Positions 45,118 through 52,936 of a DNA stretch of 64,000 bases are shown here, piece after piece. This stretch comes from Tangfeifania diversioriginum. Its GTDB lineage: Bacteria > Bacteroidota > Bacteroidia > Bacteroidales > Prolixibacteraceae. The translations under genes were made by a program, and so were the position numbers. The notes below the pieces were generated by a model. The model did not search any database and was not told the DNA's origin. It saw only the letters and a list, made by a program, of their open reading frames with translations. Positions within the stretch are counted from its first letter, which is position 1. Each line of letters begins with the position of its first letter. The stretch spans positions 1 through 64,000 of the forward strand of contig NZ_FQZE01000016.1 of assembly GCF_900141875.1 (NCBI RefSeq), read 5' to 3'.

Positions 45118-46185
45118 TTATTCCGTAACAACCGGTTCATTGTTGGTGGGAATGGAAAAAGCCAGCAACCGCGAATCATAACTGAGTTCTGTCACTTTCC
45201 CTTCTTCGTTGGTTTCGTAGTCGAAATTATCTTTTGAAATGCTGGAAATCAAATTCAGGCCAGCCAGTTTAATTTTGTTGAATGAAAAATTATCCAACCC
45301 GGTTTTTTCTTTCACCACATCGGCCAGAAAGCGCTCTTCTTCAATAACCTGGTAATTTTTGGGCAGAGTGATTGTCATAGCTGCCAGTGTGACTTCTGGT
45401 TGTTGCCGGGCTTGCAACGCAGCATCCCGGCTGTTGAGTTTTGGTGGAATTTCAACAGGCGTTCTGATTTCTTCAATGGTTTCCATATTTGAGTTTTCCT
45501 GAACCGGCTCGCGCAACGTTGGGGTGGCTTTGGGTTTTACTTCATTTTTCCTGTCCGCAGGAATTGCTTTTATCTCCTCAATCGGTTGAATATCGTAGGT
45601 TTCAGCTCCGGCAGAATTATTTCCTTTTTTGACCGGAACTTCACTGCCCTCCGGACTTTCAACCACGGCTACCCGGTTTTCAGAAATGCTAAAATCGGTT
45701 TGGTTGAAAAGAGTATAAAAGGCGAGCGCAACAACAAAAACCGCTGCCACACGCAACGACCACATATAAATTGTTCTTCCCGGTGAGCGGCGGTACAATT
45801 TATTTTTGTGCGCAAATACCACTGTTTTATCGGGTTGCAGTTTGGTATGCTGAAACAGTTCAATTTCTTTTTGTTTTTCCGGGTGTTTTAAAAGATAATT
45901 GTCAAACTCTTCTTTTTCTGAATCTGATAAATCACCTTCAACCAATGCAACTGCAGCCCGGTTGAATTCCTTTTCCGAATCGAATTTGTTTTTATATAAT
46001 TTTTCTTTCTTGCTGAAAAATATGGCATCCGCATCCAGCGGGGCCGTGTCCATCATCGACAATTCCTCTTTTAAATCAGGATTCTCCTTCAAAAATTCCA
46101 GAAATTCATCCACGAGATTTTCATCCAGGTTTCCTTCCAGGTAATCGAGAAAATAGGGTTCGTAATTGCTTCTTGTAATTTTCAT
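45118..46185 (-). CDS. membrane anti-sigma-factor-like protein
   Basis: About 355 residues. The cytoplasmic part has two short acidic zinc-less anti-sigma-like repeats (YFLDYLEGNLDENLVDEFLEFL and ALVEGDLSDSEKEEFDNYLL), followed by one membrane segment (SLRVAAVFVVALAFYTLF) and a periplasmic, Pro/Glu-rich tail. ATG at 46185 is chosen because AGGAGG lies 6 bases upstream, one of the few strong Shine-Dalgarno sites here. Earlier GTG/ATG codons in frame would overlap this site. It follows the sigma-factor gene by 14 bases, the usual arrangement for an inhibitor of that sigma factor. It is not a FecR-type protein. Confidence 0.75.
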   Translation of the reverse strand: MKITRSNYEPYFLDYLEGNLDENLVDEFLEFLKENPDLKEELSMMDTAPLDADAIFFSKKEKLYKNKFDSEKEFNRAAVALVEGDLSDSEKEEFDNYLLKHPEKQKEIELFQHTKLQPDKTVVFAHKNKLYRRSPGRTIYMWSLRVAAVFVVALAFYTLFNQTDFSISENRVAVVESPEGSEVPVKKGNNSAGAETYDIQPIEEIKAIPADRKNEVKPKATPTLREPVQENSNMETIEEIRTPVEIPPKLNSRDAALQARQQPEVTLAAMTITLPKNYQVIEEERFLADVVKEKTGLDNFSFNKIKLAGLNLISSISKDNFDYETNEEGKVTELSYDSRLLAFSIPTNNEPVVTE

Positions 46186-46199
46186 TTTCATCCTCCTCA

Positions 46200-46685
46200 C
46201 TAAATTACTGTTTCCGGTTTTCCGATGTACTTTTTCAAAAATACCCGCGCCCGGTAAATGTAAACTTTCACCTGCGCTTCGCTCAGGCTGGCCATTTCGC
46301 CAATTTCTTTGTACGAGTAGCCTTCGTAATCGCGCAGCAACAACACCATCCGCTGCACTTCCGGCAATTTGTTGACGGCTTCTTTCAGTATTTCACTTAA
46401 ATCTGAATAATTGTTTTCATGGCTTTCTTCGGGCAGGGACAAATCTTCTGAATAGGCTGATCTTTTTTCTTTTCGAATACGGTCTATCATGGTATGGTAG
46501 GCAGTGGTAAACAGGTACGATTTCACTTTGGCACCGTCAACATTCTCCACATTTTTCCAAAGTTTTTCGTAGCTGTCCTGCACAATATCCTCCGCTTTGT
46601 GCGCGTCTTTAATGCTTTTCACCACAAACCGGAACAACCGGTCGGAGTACTGTTCAACTGCCTCGTTGTATTCGTTTACTGTCAT
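46200..46685 (-). CDS. ECF-type RNA polymerase sigma factor
   Basis: About 161 residues. Region 2 is clear (YSDRLFRFVVKSIKDAHKAEDIVQDSYEKLW in the genome; the DIVQDSYEKLW part is most diagnostic), and region 4 has LPEVQRMVLLLRDYEGYSYK followed by EIGEMASLSEAQVKVYIYRA. It directs RNA polymerase to a small regulon. ATG at 46685 (MTVNEYNEAV) matches homologues better than the in-frame upstream codon at 46724. It is the first gene of the sigma/anti-sigma pair; the outer-membrane protein downstream is a possible target. Confidence 0.9.
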   Translation of the reverse strand: MTVNEYNEAVEQYSDRLFRFVVKSIKDAHKAEDIVQDSYEKLWKNVENVDGAKVKSYLFTTAYHTMIDRIRKEKRSAYSEDLSLPEESHENNYSDLSEILKEAVNKLPEVQRMVLLLRDYEGYSYKEIGEMASLSEAQVKVYIYRARVFLKKYIGKPETVI

Positions 46686-46796
46686 TTGCTTTTCAGTGCA
46701 CTGTTCATTGGATAGGACGAACAAGTGGCTGAGATGTTACAGTGGTGAAAAATATTATTCGCAAATTAAAAAGGTTAAACTTCATCCCAACTTTAT

Positions 46797-46810
46797 TATC
46801 TTTATATTTG
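46797..46810 (+). promoter_or_regulatory. promoter-like boxes before hicB
   Basis: Two overlapping candidates: TATCTTTA (46797-46804) and TATATTTG (46803-46810). The second fits TAnnTTTG fully but would leave a leader of under ten bases. Either would serve hicBA. Confidence 0.35.
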
Positions 46811-46823
46811 AAAAAAATTGAAA

Positions 46824-47048
46824 ATGAAAAAAATAAATTATACAGCAATTATAGAAAAAAGCGATGATGGTTGGTATGTAGGTCAGGTACAGGAAATTCC
46901 GGAAGCCATTGCACAAGGTAAAACGATTGATGAATTGAAAAAAAACCTGTTAGATGCACTCGATCTTGTAATCGATTATCACCGGGAACAAACCAACAGT
47001 CTCTATCAAGGACGCAAAATCATAAAACGAAAACTTAATCTCGCCTGA
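46824..47048 (+). CDS. hicB: HicB-family antitoxin
   Basis: A 74-residue HicB-like protein with the partly degraded RNase H fold of the family: YTAIIEKSDDGWYVGQV, EIPEAIAQGKTIDELKKNL and LLDALDLVI. It neutralises HicA and usually represses the operon. No clear C-terminal DNA-binding domain is present, so repression may need another partner. ATG at 46824 is preferred over TTG at 46818. Its stop overlaps the hicA start (TGATG), with antitoxin before toxin. Confidence 0.85.
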   Translation: MKKINYTAIIEKSDDGWYVGQVQEIPEAIAQGKTIDELKKNLLDALDLVIDYHREQTNSLYQGRKIIKRKLNLA

Positions 47049-47233
47049 TGAAGCGCAAGGCTTTTATAAAACACTTGAATGAAAACAACTGTATTTTAGT
47101 TCGTGAAGGATCCAACCATAGCTTATATATGAATTCAAAAAATGGCAAGAAATCTACTGTTGGACGCCATTCTGAATTATCAAATCAAATGTGTAAGATT
47201 ATTTGTAAACAACTGGATATTTCACCAATCTAA
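47048..47233 (+). CDS. hicA: HicA-family mRNA interferase toxin
   Basis: A 61-residue dsRBD-like toxin. The catalytic His is in EGSNHSLYMN, followed by RHSELSNQMCKIICKQLDI, which fits the family pattern (GSHH ... H ... IlkQ) except for Asn in place of the first His of the pair. It cleaves mRNAs when free of HicB. One-base overlap with hicB ensures coupled translation. Confidence 0.85.
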   Translation: MKRKAFIKHLNENNCILVREGSNHSLYMNSKNGKKSTVGRHSELSNQMCKIICKQLDISPI

Positions 47234-47298
47234 TAAACCCTCTTTTTGTAAAAAACCTTTATAGCCCCGGAAAATTCCCGGAGCTTCAATTTCTTTTC

Positions 47299-47337
47299 CT
47301 CTCCTTTGGAGAGTCCCGATAGCTATCGGGAGAGGGG
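47299..47337. repeat. 3'-end palindromic element after ilvE
   Basis: A CTCTCC-TTT-GGAGAG hairpin (47299-47313) is followed by a perfect palindrome CCCGATAGCTATCGGG (47315-47330) and AGAGGGGCT. It begins right at the stop of the minus-strand ilvE gene, and the same AGCCCCTCT start (minus strand) recurs at the end of the DUF2797 gene. A separate imperfect hairpin GCCCCGG/CCCGGAGC lies at 47261-47284. Confidence 0.7.
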
Positions 47338-47340
47338 CTC

Positions 47341-48357
47341 TTATACAATTTCCACCCAGCCGTGTTTATCTTCCTCTTCACCGTATTGAATGGCGCGCAG
47401 TTTGTTGTACAGTTTCGTACTCCATTCGCCAGCTTCTTCCTGGTTGCCGTATTTGAACCATTTATCGTTATCAGAATCGTAAATTCCTTTAATCGGTGAA
47501 ATTACTGCAGCGGTTCCGCAAGCACCCACTTCTTCGAATTCGGACAGTTCTTCGTAAGGTACTTTGCGTTGTTCCACTTTCAAACCCATTTCTTCAGCCA
47601 GCACCATCAGGCTTTTGTTGGTGATTGACGGCAAAATTGAATCTGATTTTGGTGTGATGTACGTATCGTTTTTAATGCCGAAAAAGTTGGCCGGGCCGCA
47701 TTCATCTAAGTATTTTTTCTCGCGTGCATCTAAGTAAAGCACTGCCGAAAAACCTTGTTCTTTGGCCAGTTTTCCTTCGTACATGCTAGCAGCATAGTTC
47801 CCGCCCACTTTGTATTTTCCGGTTCCCTGCGGCGCTGCACGGTCGTATTCGCGCATAATCACCAGGTTGGTGGGTTTGAAACCTTCCGGGAAATAGGGTC
47901 CAACCGGCATTACAAAAACGGTGAAGAGGTATTCATCGGCAGGTTTCACGCCAATTTGCGGACCTGTGCCAATGAGCAATGGACGAATGTACAACGCGGC
48001 ACCGCTTTCATAAGGCGGAACAAAACGCTCATTCATCTTAACTGCACGTCGCACCGCTTCTGTGAACTTCTCCACCGGCAGTTTGGGCATCAAAATACCG
48101 TCGCATGAACTTTGCATGCGTTTGGCATTTTCATCCATTCTGAAAATGCGGATTTTACCGTCTTTCCCTTTAAAAGCTTTCAAACCTTCAAAAGCTTCCT
48201 GCCCGTAATGAAGTGCCGTAGCCGACATGTGAATATCTATCCGCTTTGATGAGCTGATTTCCAGTTCACCCCATTGTCCGTTGCGGTAGTAACAGCGGAT
48301 ATTGTAATCGGTATCGCGGTAGCCAAATCCTATGTTTTTCCAGTCTAAGTTTTCCAT
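47341..48357 (-). CDS. ilvE: branched-chain amino acid aminotransferase
   Basis: A 338-residue fold-type IV PLP enzyme that transfers amino groups between glutamate and the keto acids of Leu, Ile and Val. The PLP lysine is in GKYKVGGNYAASM, and the class signature (YLDECGPANFFGIK, ITNKSLMVLAEEMGL) is visible. The N-terminus and length match the ~340-residue bacterial/eukaryotic-like group (BCAT). Monocistronic by position. Confidence 0.93.
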   Translation of the reverse strand: MENLDWKNIGFGYRDTDYNIRCYYRNGQWGELEISSSKRIDIHMSATALHYGQEAFEGLKAFKGKDGKIRIFRMDENAKRMQSSCDGILMPKLPVEKFTEAVRRAVKMNERFVPPYESGAALYIRPLLIGTGPQIGVKPADEYLFTVFVMPVGPYFPEGFKPTNLVIMREYDRAAPQGTGKYKVGGNYAASMYEGKLAKEQGFSAVLYLDAREKKYLDECGPANFFGIKNDTYITPKSDSILPSITNKSLMVLAEEMGLKVEQRKVPYEELSEFEEVGACGTAAVISPIKGIYDSDNDKWFKYGNQEEAGEWSTKLYNKLRAIQYGEEEDKHGWVEIV

Positions 48358-48497
48358 TTTGATTGAAATTAAATCGATTTATTATTTGAAGTCAGCTCAA
48401 AAGCTGATTGCGAGAACAAATTAAGAAAATTTTGCGGTATTGAAGTACGAGAATTGTCAGGTAAAACGAAAAATAACCGGAGTTTCATTTTCGTTTT

Positions 48498-48526
48498 CTC
48501 CCATTTGGGGAGATTAAGAGGGGCTT
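48498..48526. repeat. 3'-end palindromic element at the end of the DUF2797 gene
   Basis: CTCCC-ATTTG-GGGAG hairpin followed by GAGGGGCTTT. On the minus strand, AGCCCCTCT encodes the last residues (SPS) and the TAA of the DUF2797 gene, then the hairpin follows. Related to the element at 47299. Confidence 0.6.
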
Positions 48527-49320
48527 TCAATTTCCAAAAAATAACCATTGTGTTTCCGGATATTCAGCGCGGTGTTGTTTTCAAAAATCAGGTACTGACC
48601 TTTTATTCCTTTCAGAACTCCTGAAATATCGGGCGTTTTATCAAAACTCAGGCTTTTAACTTTTGAAGGATATTCCAAAACCGGATATTCTATTGAGGTG
48701 ACATCATTTGTTTCAGTAAGATAATTTTGAAGCTCCAAAGGAAGCAGCTTACGAACTTTTCGTTTTTCTTCTGCAAGGTCGATATTTTCAGCCACTTTGT
48801 TTTTTAACATGGCCTGCCAGTTGGTACGGTCGGTAAAATGTTTTTTCAGGAAAACTTCCATTACACCGGCGATGTGGCGGTTGGGCGTGCGGGCAATTTC
48901 GATGGCAAAGCTGGCGCCCTGGTCAATCCAACGGGTGGGAATCTGGTGGTTGCGTGTCACCCCGATTTTCAGTTCGCTGGCCACGGCAAAATAAACCACA
49001 TGCTCAATGAGGTCGTGCTTTTTGGCCCACTCCATATCGCGGGCAATGCCAAACTGCGATTTCGACAACTCGGGCCGCACCACCGACTCACTGGCTTCCG
49101 GAGCCGTTTGCAGGCAGTTGTAGCAAAATCCCTGGTTGAAAGAGCGTTTCGTCACCTTCCCGCACGAAATGCAGTTAATTTGCCCCGTAAAATGCATCGA
49201 AATTTCTTTGCCAATCAGCGCATTCATTTCAATTTTTTCATCGCCTACAGGCAAAAAGTAATTGACCGAACTGGCGAGTTCGGTGCGCATTTTCAGGATG
49301 TTGCCTTTGTATTGTGCCAT
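48514..49320 (-). CDS. DUF2797 zinc-ribbon protein
   Basis: A 268-residue DUF2797 protein. A CxxC...CxxC ribbon (CISCGKVTKRSFNQGFCYNC, about residues 50-70) precedes a segment resembling a GIY-YIG-type fold (HVVYFAVASELKIGVTRN, IPTRWIDQGA). ATG at 49320 is preferred over an in-frame TTG that overlaps the upstream stop. The gene follows the ATPase gene by 8 bases, so they are co-transcribed. Function is unknown; nucleic-acid binding is plausible from the ribbon. The 3' end has been supplied by a repeated palindromic element. Confidence 0.8.
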   Translation of the reverse strand: MAQYKGNILKMRTELASSVNYFLPVGDEKIEMNALIGKEISMHFTGQINCISCGKVTKRSFNQGFCYNCLQTAPEASESVVRPELSKSQFGIARDMEWAKKHDLIEHVVYFAVASELKIGVTRNHQIPTRWIDQGASFAIEIARTPNRHIAGVMEVFLKKHFTDRTNWQAMLKNKVAENIDLAEEKRKVRKLLPLELQNYLTETNDVTSIEYPVLEYPSKVKSLSFDKTPDISGVLKGIKGQYLIFENNTALNIRKHNGYFLEIESPS

Positions 49321-49328
49321 AGTATTTT

Positions 49329-50447
49329 TCAATTGTATTTTCTTAAAACGTTTATTTCTATCCAGTGTTTGAAAAGGGGATCGCTAAATTCGTATTTTGT
49401 TTGCTTTTTTATAAGCATACCATTCATAGTCAACGATTTTAGCGATCTTGAAATATTTATTCCACTGTTTTTCAAGCTGGAATAGATATTTCTGTTATTC
49501 TCCGCGACAACCAATGCCGTTTTAAGTAACTCTTTTCTTTTCGAGAGCTCCTCCCATGATTTTTCGAGATAATTTTTTTCTGCATTGAGCATTGAATCAA
49601 TTATTTCTTTAAAGTCAGGATTTTTGTTATTCAGGGCATTATAAATAATAATTTCCTGAAGAGCCAATTGCGAATAGTAAGGATGTCCATCGGTAAAATC
49701 AAGAATTTTGGTCAGTAATTTTTCATCATAATTTATCTTCTGAGCATCTAATTGGCTTTTATAAAACTTTAAAAATTTATTCTTCCCAATTTTCCCGAGA
49801 TGTATGATTCTGGCAAACCTGTAAAATGGCGCTTTTTGCTCAATAAACAAACCCGACATGACAGATTCATAACTACCTGAGAAAATATAGGTGGAATTTT
49901 TATGTCGTTGAAGCCTGGAGCGAAAAAGCTTCACAATTTTGTTTCCGTCAAGTTTTTTTACGTCACCAAATTCATCAAAGGCGCAAACCATGTTCAAACC
50001 ATATTTTTCCGGGAAATGATCAATAAAATCGATACTTTTTTCCAACAATTCCCAGTCATTCTCTTTCTGATTTGAAAATTCAATAATGAATTCAAAATCT
50101 TCTATCGCAGCTTTCATTTTTAAATTTTGAATCATTGCCAGGGCACTGTTCTTTGTTTTGGCAAAAATCTTATCGAGCCTACGATTTTTAAGCACGGATT
50201 CTGTAATCTGCGACGACAATATTTTCAACGAAGGAACCGAGAAGAAATCAATAAACGACGTGTATTGGTTTTGTTCATGAATTTTTGATAATATTTCGAG
50301 AACCAGCGATGTTTTTCCGTAACGCCGGGGCGCAATTAATACAATATTTTGGCCCAGCTGCAAAAGTTGAATAATGTACTTTATTTCTTCTTCTCTGCCT
50401 ATAAAATTTTTACCTGTTACCGGATTACCCACCTTAAGTTTTACCAT
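49329..50447 (-). CDS. AAA ATPase of the archaeal-type (PF01637-like) group
   Basis: About 372 residues. Walker A is IAPRRYGKTSLVLEI, Walker B is CAFDEFGDV, and SGSYESVMSGLF looks like the sensor region. The C-terminal ~90 residues form a winged-helix (LLKTALVVAENNRNIYSSLK ... SLKSLTMNGMLIKKQTKYEF). ATG at 50447 (MVKLKVGNPVTGKNFIGREEE) is preferred over an upstream codon at 50495 that falls within the inverted repeats. Related STAND-like ATPases have no agreed role; several lie in mobile or defence regions. Together with DUF2797 it forms a two-gene unit divergent from mcrBC. Confidence 0.82.
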   Translation of the reverse strand: MVKLKVGNPVTGKNFIGREEEIKYIIQLLQLGQNIVLIAPRRYGKTSLVLEILSKIHEQNQYTSFIDFFSVPSLKILSSQITESVLKNRRLDKIFAKTKNSALAMIQNLKMKAAIEDFEFIIEFSNQKENDWELLEKSIDFIDHFPEKYGLNMVCAFDEFGDVKKLDGNKIVKLFRSRLQRHKNSTYIFSGSYESVMSGLFIEQKAPFYRFARIIHLGKIGKNKFLKFYKSQLDAQKINYDEKLLTKILDFTDGHPYYSQLALQEIIIYNALNNKNPDFKEIIDSMLNAEKNYLEKSWEELSKRKELLKTALVVAENNRNIYSSLKNSGINISRSLKSLTMNGMLIKKQTKYEFSDPLFKHWIEINVLRKYN

Positions 50448-50483
50448 TGCATTCTTTTTATACAACAAATATAGTACAACACA

Positions 50484-50526
50484 TGTATGATACAAAATTT
50501 GTATGGTACGTCTTTTGTATCATGCA
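50484..50526. promoter_or_regulatory. inverted-repeat operator region between the ATPase and mcrB
   Basis: ATACAAA-A-TTTGTAT is a perfect inverted repeat (50490-50504). A larger one links TGTATGATACAAAA (50484-50497) with TTTTGTATCATGCA (50513-50526), matching at 13 of 14 bases. Three half-sites of the form TTTGTATSRT are present. It lies directly upstream of the ATPase start and 174 bases from mcrB. Confidence 0.6.
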
Positions 50527-50665
50527 AGATAATAATGAACACTGGATAAACTCCAGGGAAATCCGTTTCATATCCTAAGGATATCACTTGAACATGAATC
50601 GTATTTCACTATTTTCCCATTTCTTTAAACATTCAAATCCGCTGGATTTTGCGAAGAAATCGTTC

Positions 50666-50673
50666 TATCTTTA
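50666..50673 (+). promoter_or_regulatory. probable -7 box for mcrBC
   Basis: TATCTTTA differs from TAnnTTTG at the last base and lies 26 bases before the mcrB start; TTTTG at 50647-50651 is nearer than the usual -33 spacing. Confidence 0.3.
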
Positions 50674-50699
50674 GACTTTAAAATCAAAATACTCCAAAA

Positions 50700-52922
50700 A
50701 TGATTAATAATCCGAATCAAATTATTGAAGCTTTTTTGAAATGGTATGAAGATGATCCTCATAGATTAGATGAAGATGCCTATTCTGAATTACGTAGCAA
50801 AGATTTTCTTGAAAAATTAAGTCGTAATGACTTTATTGATTATTTCTTTCAATTTAAGCATGATGGCGGCAAAGTTCAATCATTAGGTTATCGGTCAGCT
50901 CCAAAATTTAAAAAGATGCTTGAATCGAAGTATATCGATTTTAGAGAATTTGCGCTAAAACCTTATGATGCTAATTTTAATTTGGATGATTGGCTTAACC
51001 AAGTATTTAATTTTCAATTTTTTGGCAAGGGTGGTTCCACTATTTATTTAAACAGAATTGATAAAAATAAGTATACAATTGTCAATAATAAGAGTCATGA
51101 AGCTTTAAATAAATTGGGATATAAAGTTTATGGGGATTTTGTATCAGAGTACCATGCAATAGAAAATGCTCAAAAAGAACTAATTGAGAAATACCCTGAT
51201 TTAAAAAATTTTTACATAGCTGATTCGCTTACACATTTTTTAATTGGCACAAAAGAGGGTAAAAACTTTTTACCTGATGAAGAAAGTGGGTCACCCAAGA
51301 AATACTTTGGTGTTGAAGAAGGTGAATCCCAGGCGAATGAACAGAATAGTACTTCTAATCGTAAAGCCAACGTAAATAACATCCCCAAAAACCTCATTCT
51401 TTACGGCCCTCCCGGAACAGGAAAAACTTATAACACAATTAATCTGGCACTGGAAATTTGCGGAGTTGAAATTCCGGGAGATAGAAAACTTGCAGTGCAA
51501 AAATTCAAGCAATTATTAAATACAGGCCAGATTGTTTTCACCACTTTTCATCAAAGCATGAGCTACGAAGACTTTGTTGAAGGTATAAGACCTGTTTTAA
51601 TTGAAGATGAAGAGAATACTGAGAAAACAGAAATGATTTACAGAAATGTGGAGGGTATTTTCAAATTGATATGTGAGAAAGCTAATGAAAAAGAAATTAT
51701 TCAGGAAAATTCATTTTTCAAATTATCCGCTAAAAATCAGGTTTATAAAATATCTCTAAAAAGTGATAACCCATCTTATGATGTAAAGAAAAAATGTTTT
51801 GAAAAAGACGAAATAAGAATAGGTTGGGACGATACAGGAGATTTAGATAATATCTTTTTGAAGGGACAACAAAATGAAGTTTTCGAAAAACTAGGAAAAA
51901 ATGATAAGAATTCTATCAAGTATTTTTATGAGTTAAAACAAGGCGATGTGGTTCTTGTTTTTCACGACCTAAAAACAATTGATGGGATTGGTATTGTTGA
52001 GGACGATTCTTATTTTTTCAATGGAGATTATCCTGAATTCAAACATGTTCGTAAAGTTAAATGGCTTTCAAAATTCAAGCCAATTCGTATTTTTGAATTG
52101 AATAACGAAACGAATCTAACACTCCCTACGGTTTACAGATTAAGCAGAATTTCAGTTGACGATATAACAAAATTGATTCAGGAAAAAGAAATTATTAAAT
52201 CAGAACAAATAGAAAAAAGTGAAAAGAATTTTGTTTTAATCATCGACGAAATCAACCGTGGAAACATCTCCAAGATTTTTGGAGAGTTGATTACACTCAT
52301 AGAAACCGACAAACGGCAGGGCGGCGAAAACGAGCTGGAAGTGGTTTTACCTTATTCCAAGTCGAGGTTTTCGGTTCCGCAAAACCTGTGGATTATTGGC
52401 ACCATGAATACCGCCGACCGCAGCATTGCACTTATCGATACCGCATTGCGCCGCCGTTTTCATTTTAAAGAAATGATGCCACTTCCGAAAATTCTGGCTG
52501 AAAATGTGGAAGGAATTAATTTGCAACATCTTCTGACAATAATCAACGAACGCATCGAGTTTTTGTTAGACCGGGACCACACCATCGGGCATTCTTATTT
52601 TATCAGGGTTAAAACAAAAAATGAGCTTTGTGAAGTTTTCCGCGACAAAATTATTCCACTGCTTCAGGAATATTTCTACAACGACTGGGAAAAAATTCAA
52701 CTGGTACTGGGCGACAAAGAAAGCTGGGAAAAACCCGAAGATCAGAAACTCATTCAAATTAAGAAAAATTATTCCGTTGATGAAGAGATAAAGCTTTTTG
52801 GAGTTGATGTGGAAGATTACGAAGACGAAAAAATTTACACAATTAACCCAGCATTAAAATCTGGAAATTATAATTCACTGCCAGCCGATTCATTCATCCA
52901 CATTTACCAAAAATCTAAATAA
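50700..52922 (+). CDS. mcrB: McrB-type restriction ATPase/GTPase with an inserted PUA/EVE-like domain
   Basis: A 740-residue AAA+ motor of a modification-dependent restriction system. An N-terminal region of ~230 residues (probable DNA-binding part) precedes Walker A GPPGTGKTYNT at residue 236. A foreign domain (about residues 337-487; EIRIGWDDTGDL, GDVVLVFHDLKTIDGIGIVE, HVRKVKWL) splits the AAA core, then Walker B LIIDEINRGN and the McrB signature TMNTADRSIALIDTALRRRF follow. The insert resembles PUA/EVE-type modified-base readers. mcrC starts 14 bases downstream. AT content is high in the N-terminal and inserted parts but not in the AAA core. Confidence 0.88.
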   Translation: MINNPNQIIEAFLKWYEDDPHRLDEDAYSELRSKDFLEKLSRNDFIDYFFQFKHDGGKVQSLGYRSAPKFKKMLESKYIDFREFALKPYDANFNLDDWLNQVFNFQFFGKGGSTIYLNRIDKNKYTIVNNKSHEALNKLGYKVYGDFVSEYHAIENAQKELIEKYPDLKNFYIADSLTHFLIGTKEGKNFLPDEESGSPKKYFGVEEGESQANEQNSTSNRKANVNNIPKNLILYGPPGTGKTYNTINLALEICGVEIPGDRKLAVQKFKQLLNTGQIVFTTFHQSMSYEDFVEGIRPVLIEDEENTEKTEMIYRNVEGIFKLICEKANEKEIIQENSFFKLSAKNQVYKISLKSDNPSYDVKKKCFEKDEIRIGWDDTGDLDNIFLKGQQNEVFEKLGKNDKNSIKYFYELKQGDVVLVFHDLKTIDGIGIVEDDSYFFNGDYPEFKHVRKVKWLSKFKPIRIFELNNETNLTLPTVYRLSRISVDDITKLIQEKEIIKSEQIEKSEKNFVLIIDEINRGNISKIFGELITLIETDKRQGGENELEVVLPYSKSRFSVPQNLWIIGTMNTADRSIALIDTALRRRFHFKEMMPLPKILAENVEGINLQHLLTIINERIEFLLDRDHTIGHSYFIRVKTKNELCEVFRDKIIPLLQEYFYNDWEKIQLVLGDKESWEKPEDQKLIQIKKNYSVDEEIKLFGVDVEDYEDEKIYTINPALKSGNYNSLPADSFIHIYQKSK

Positions 52923-52936
52923 CAGGCATTGTAAAA

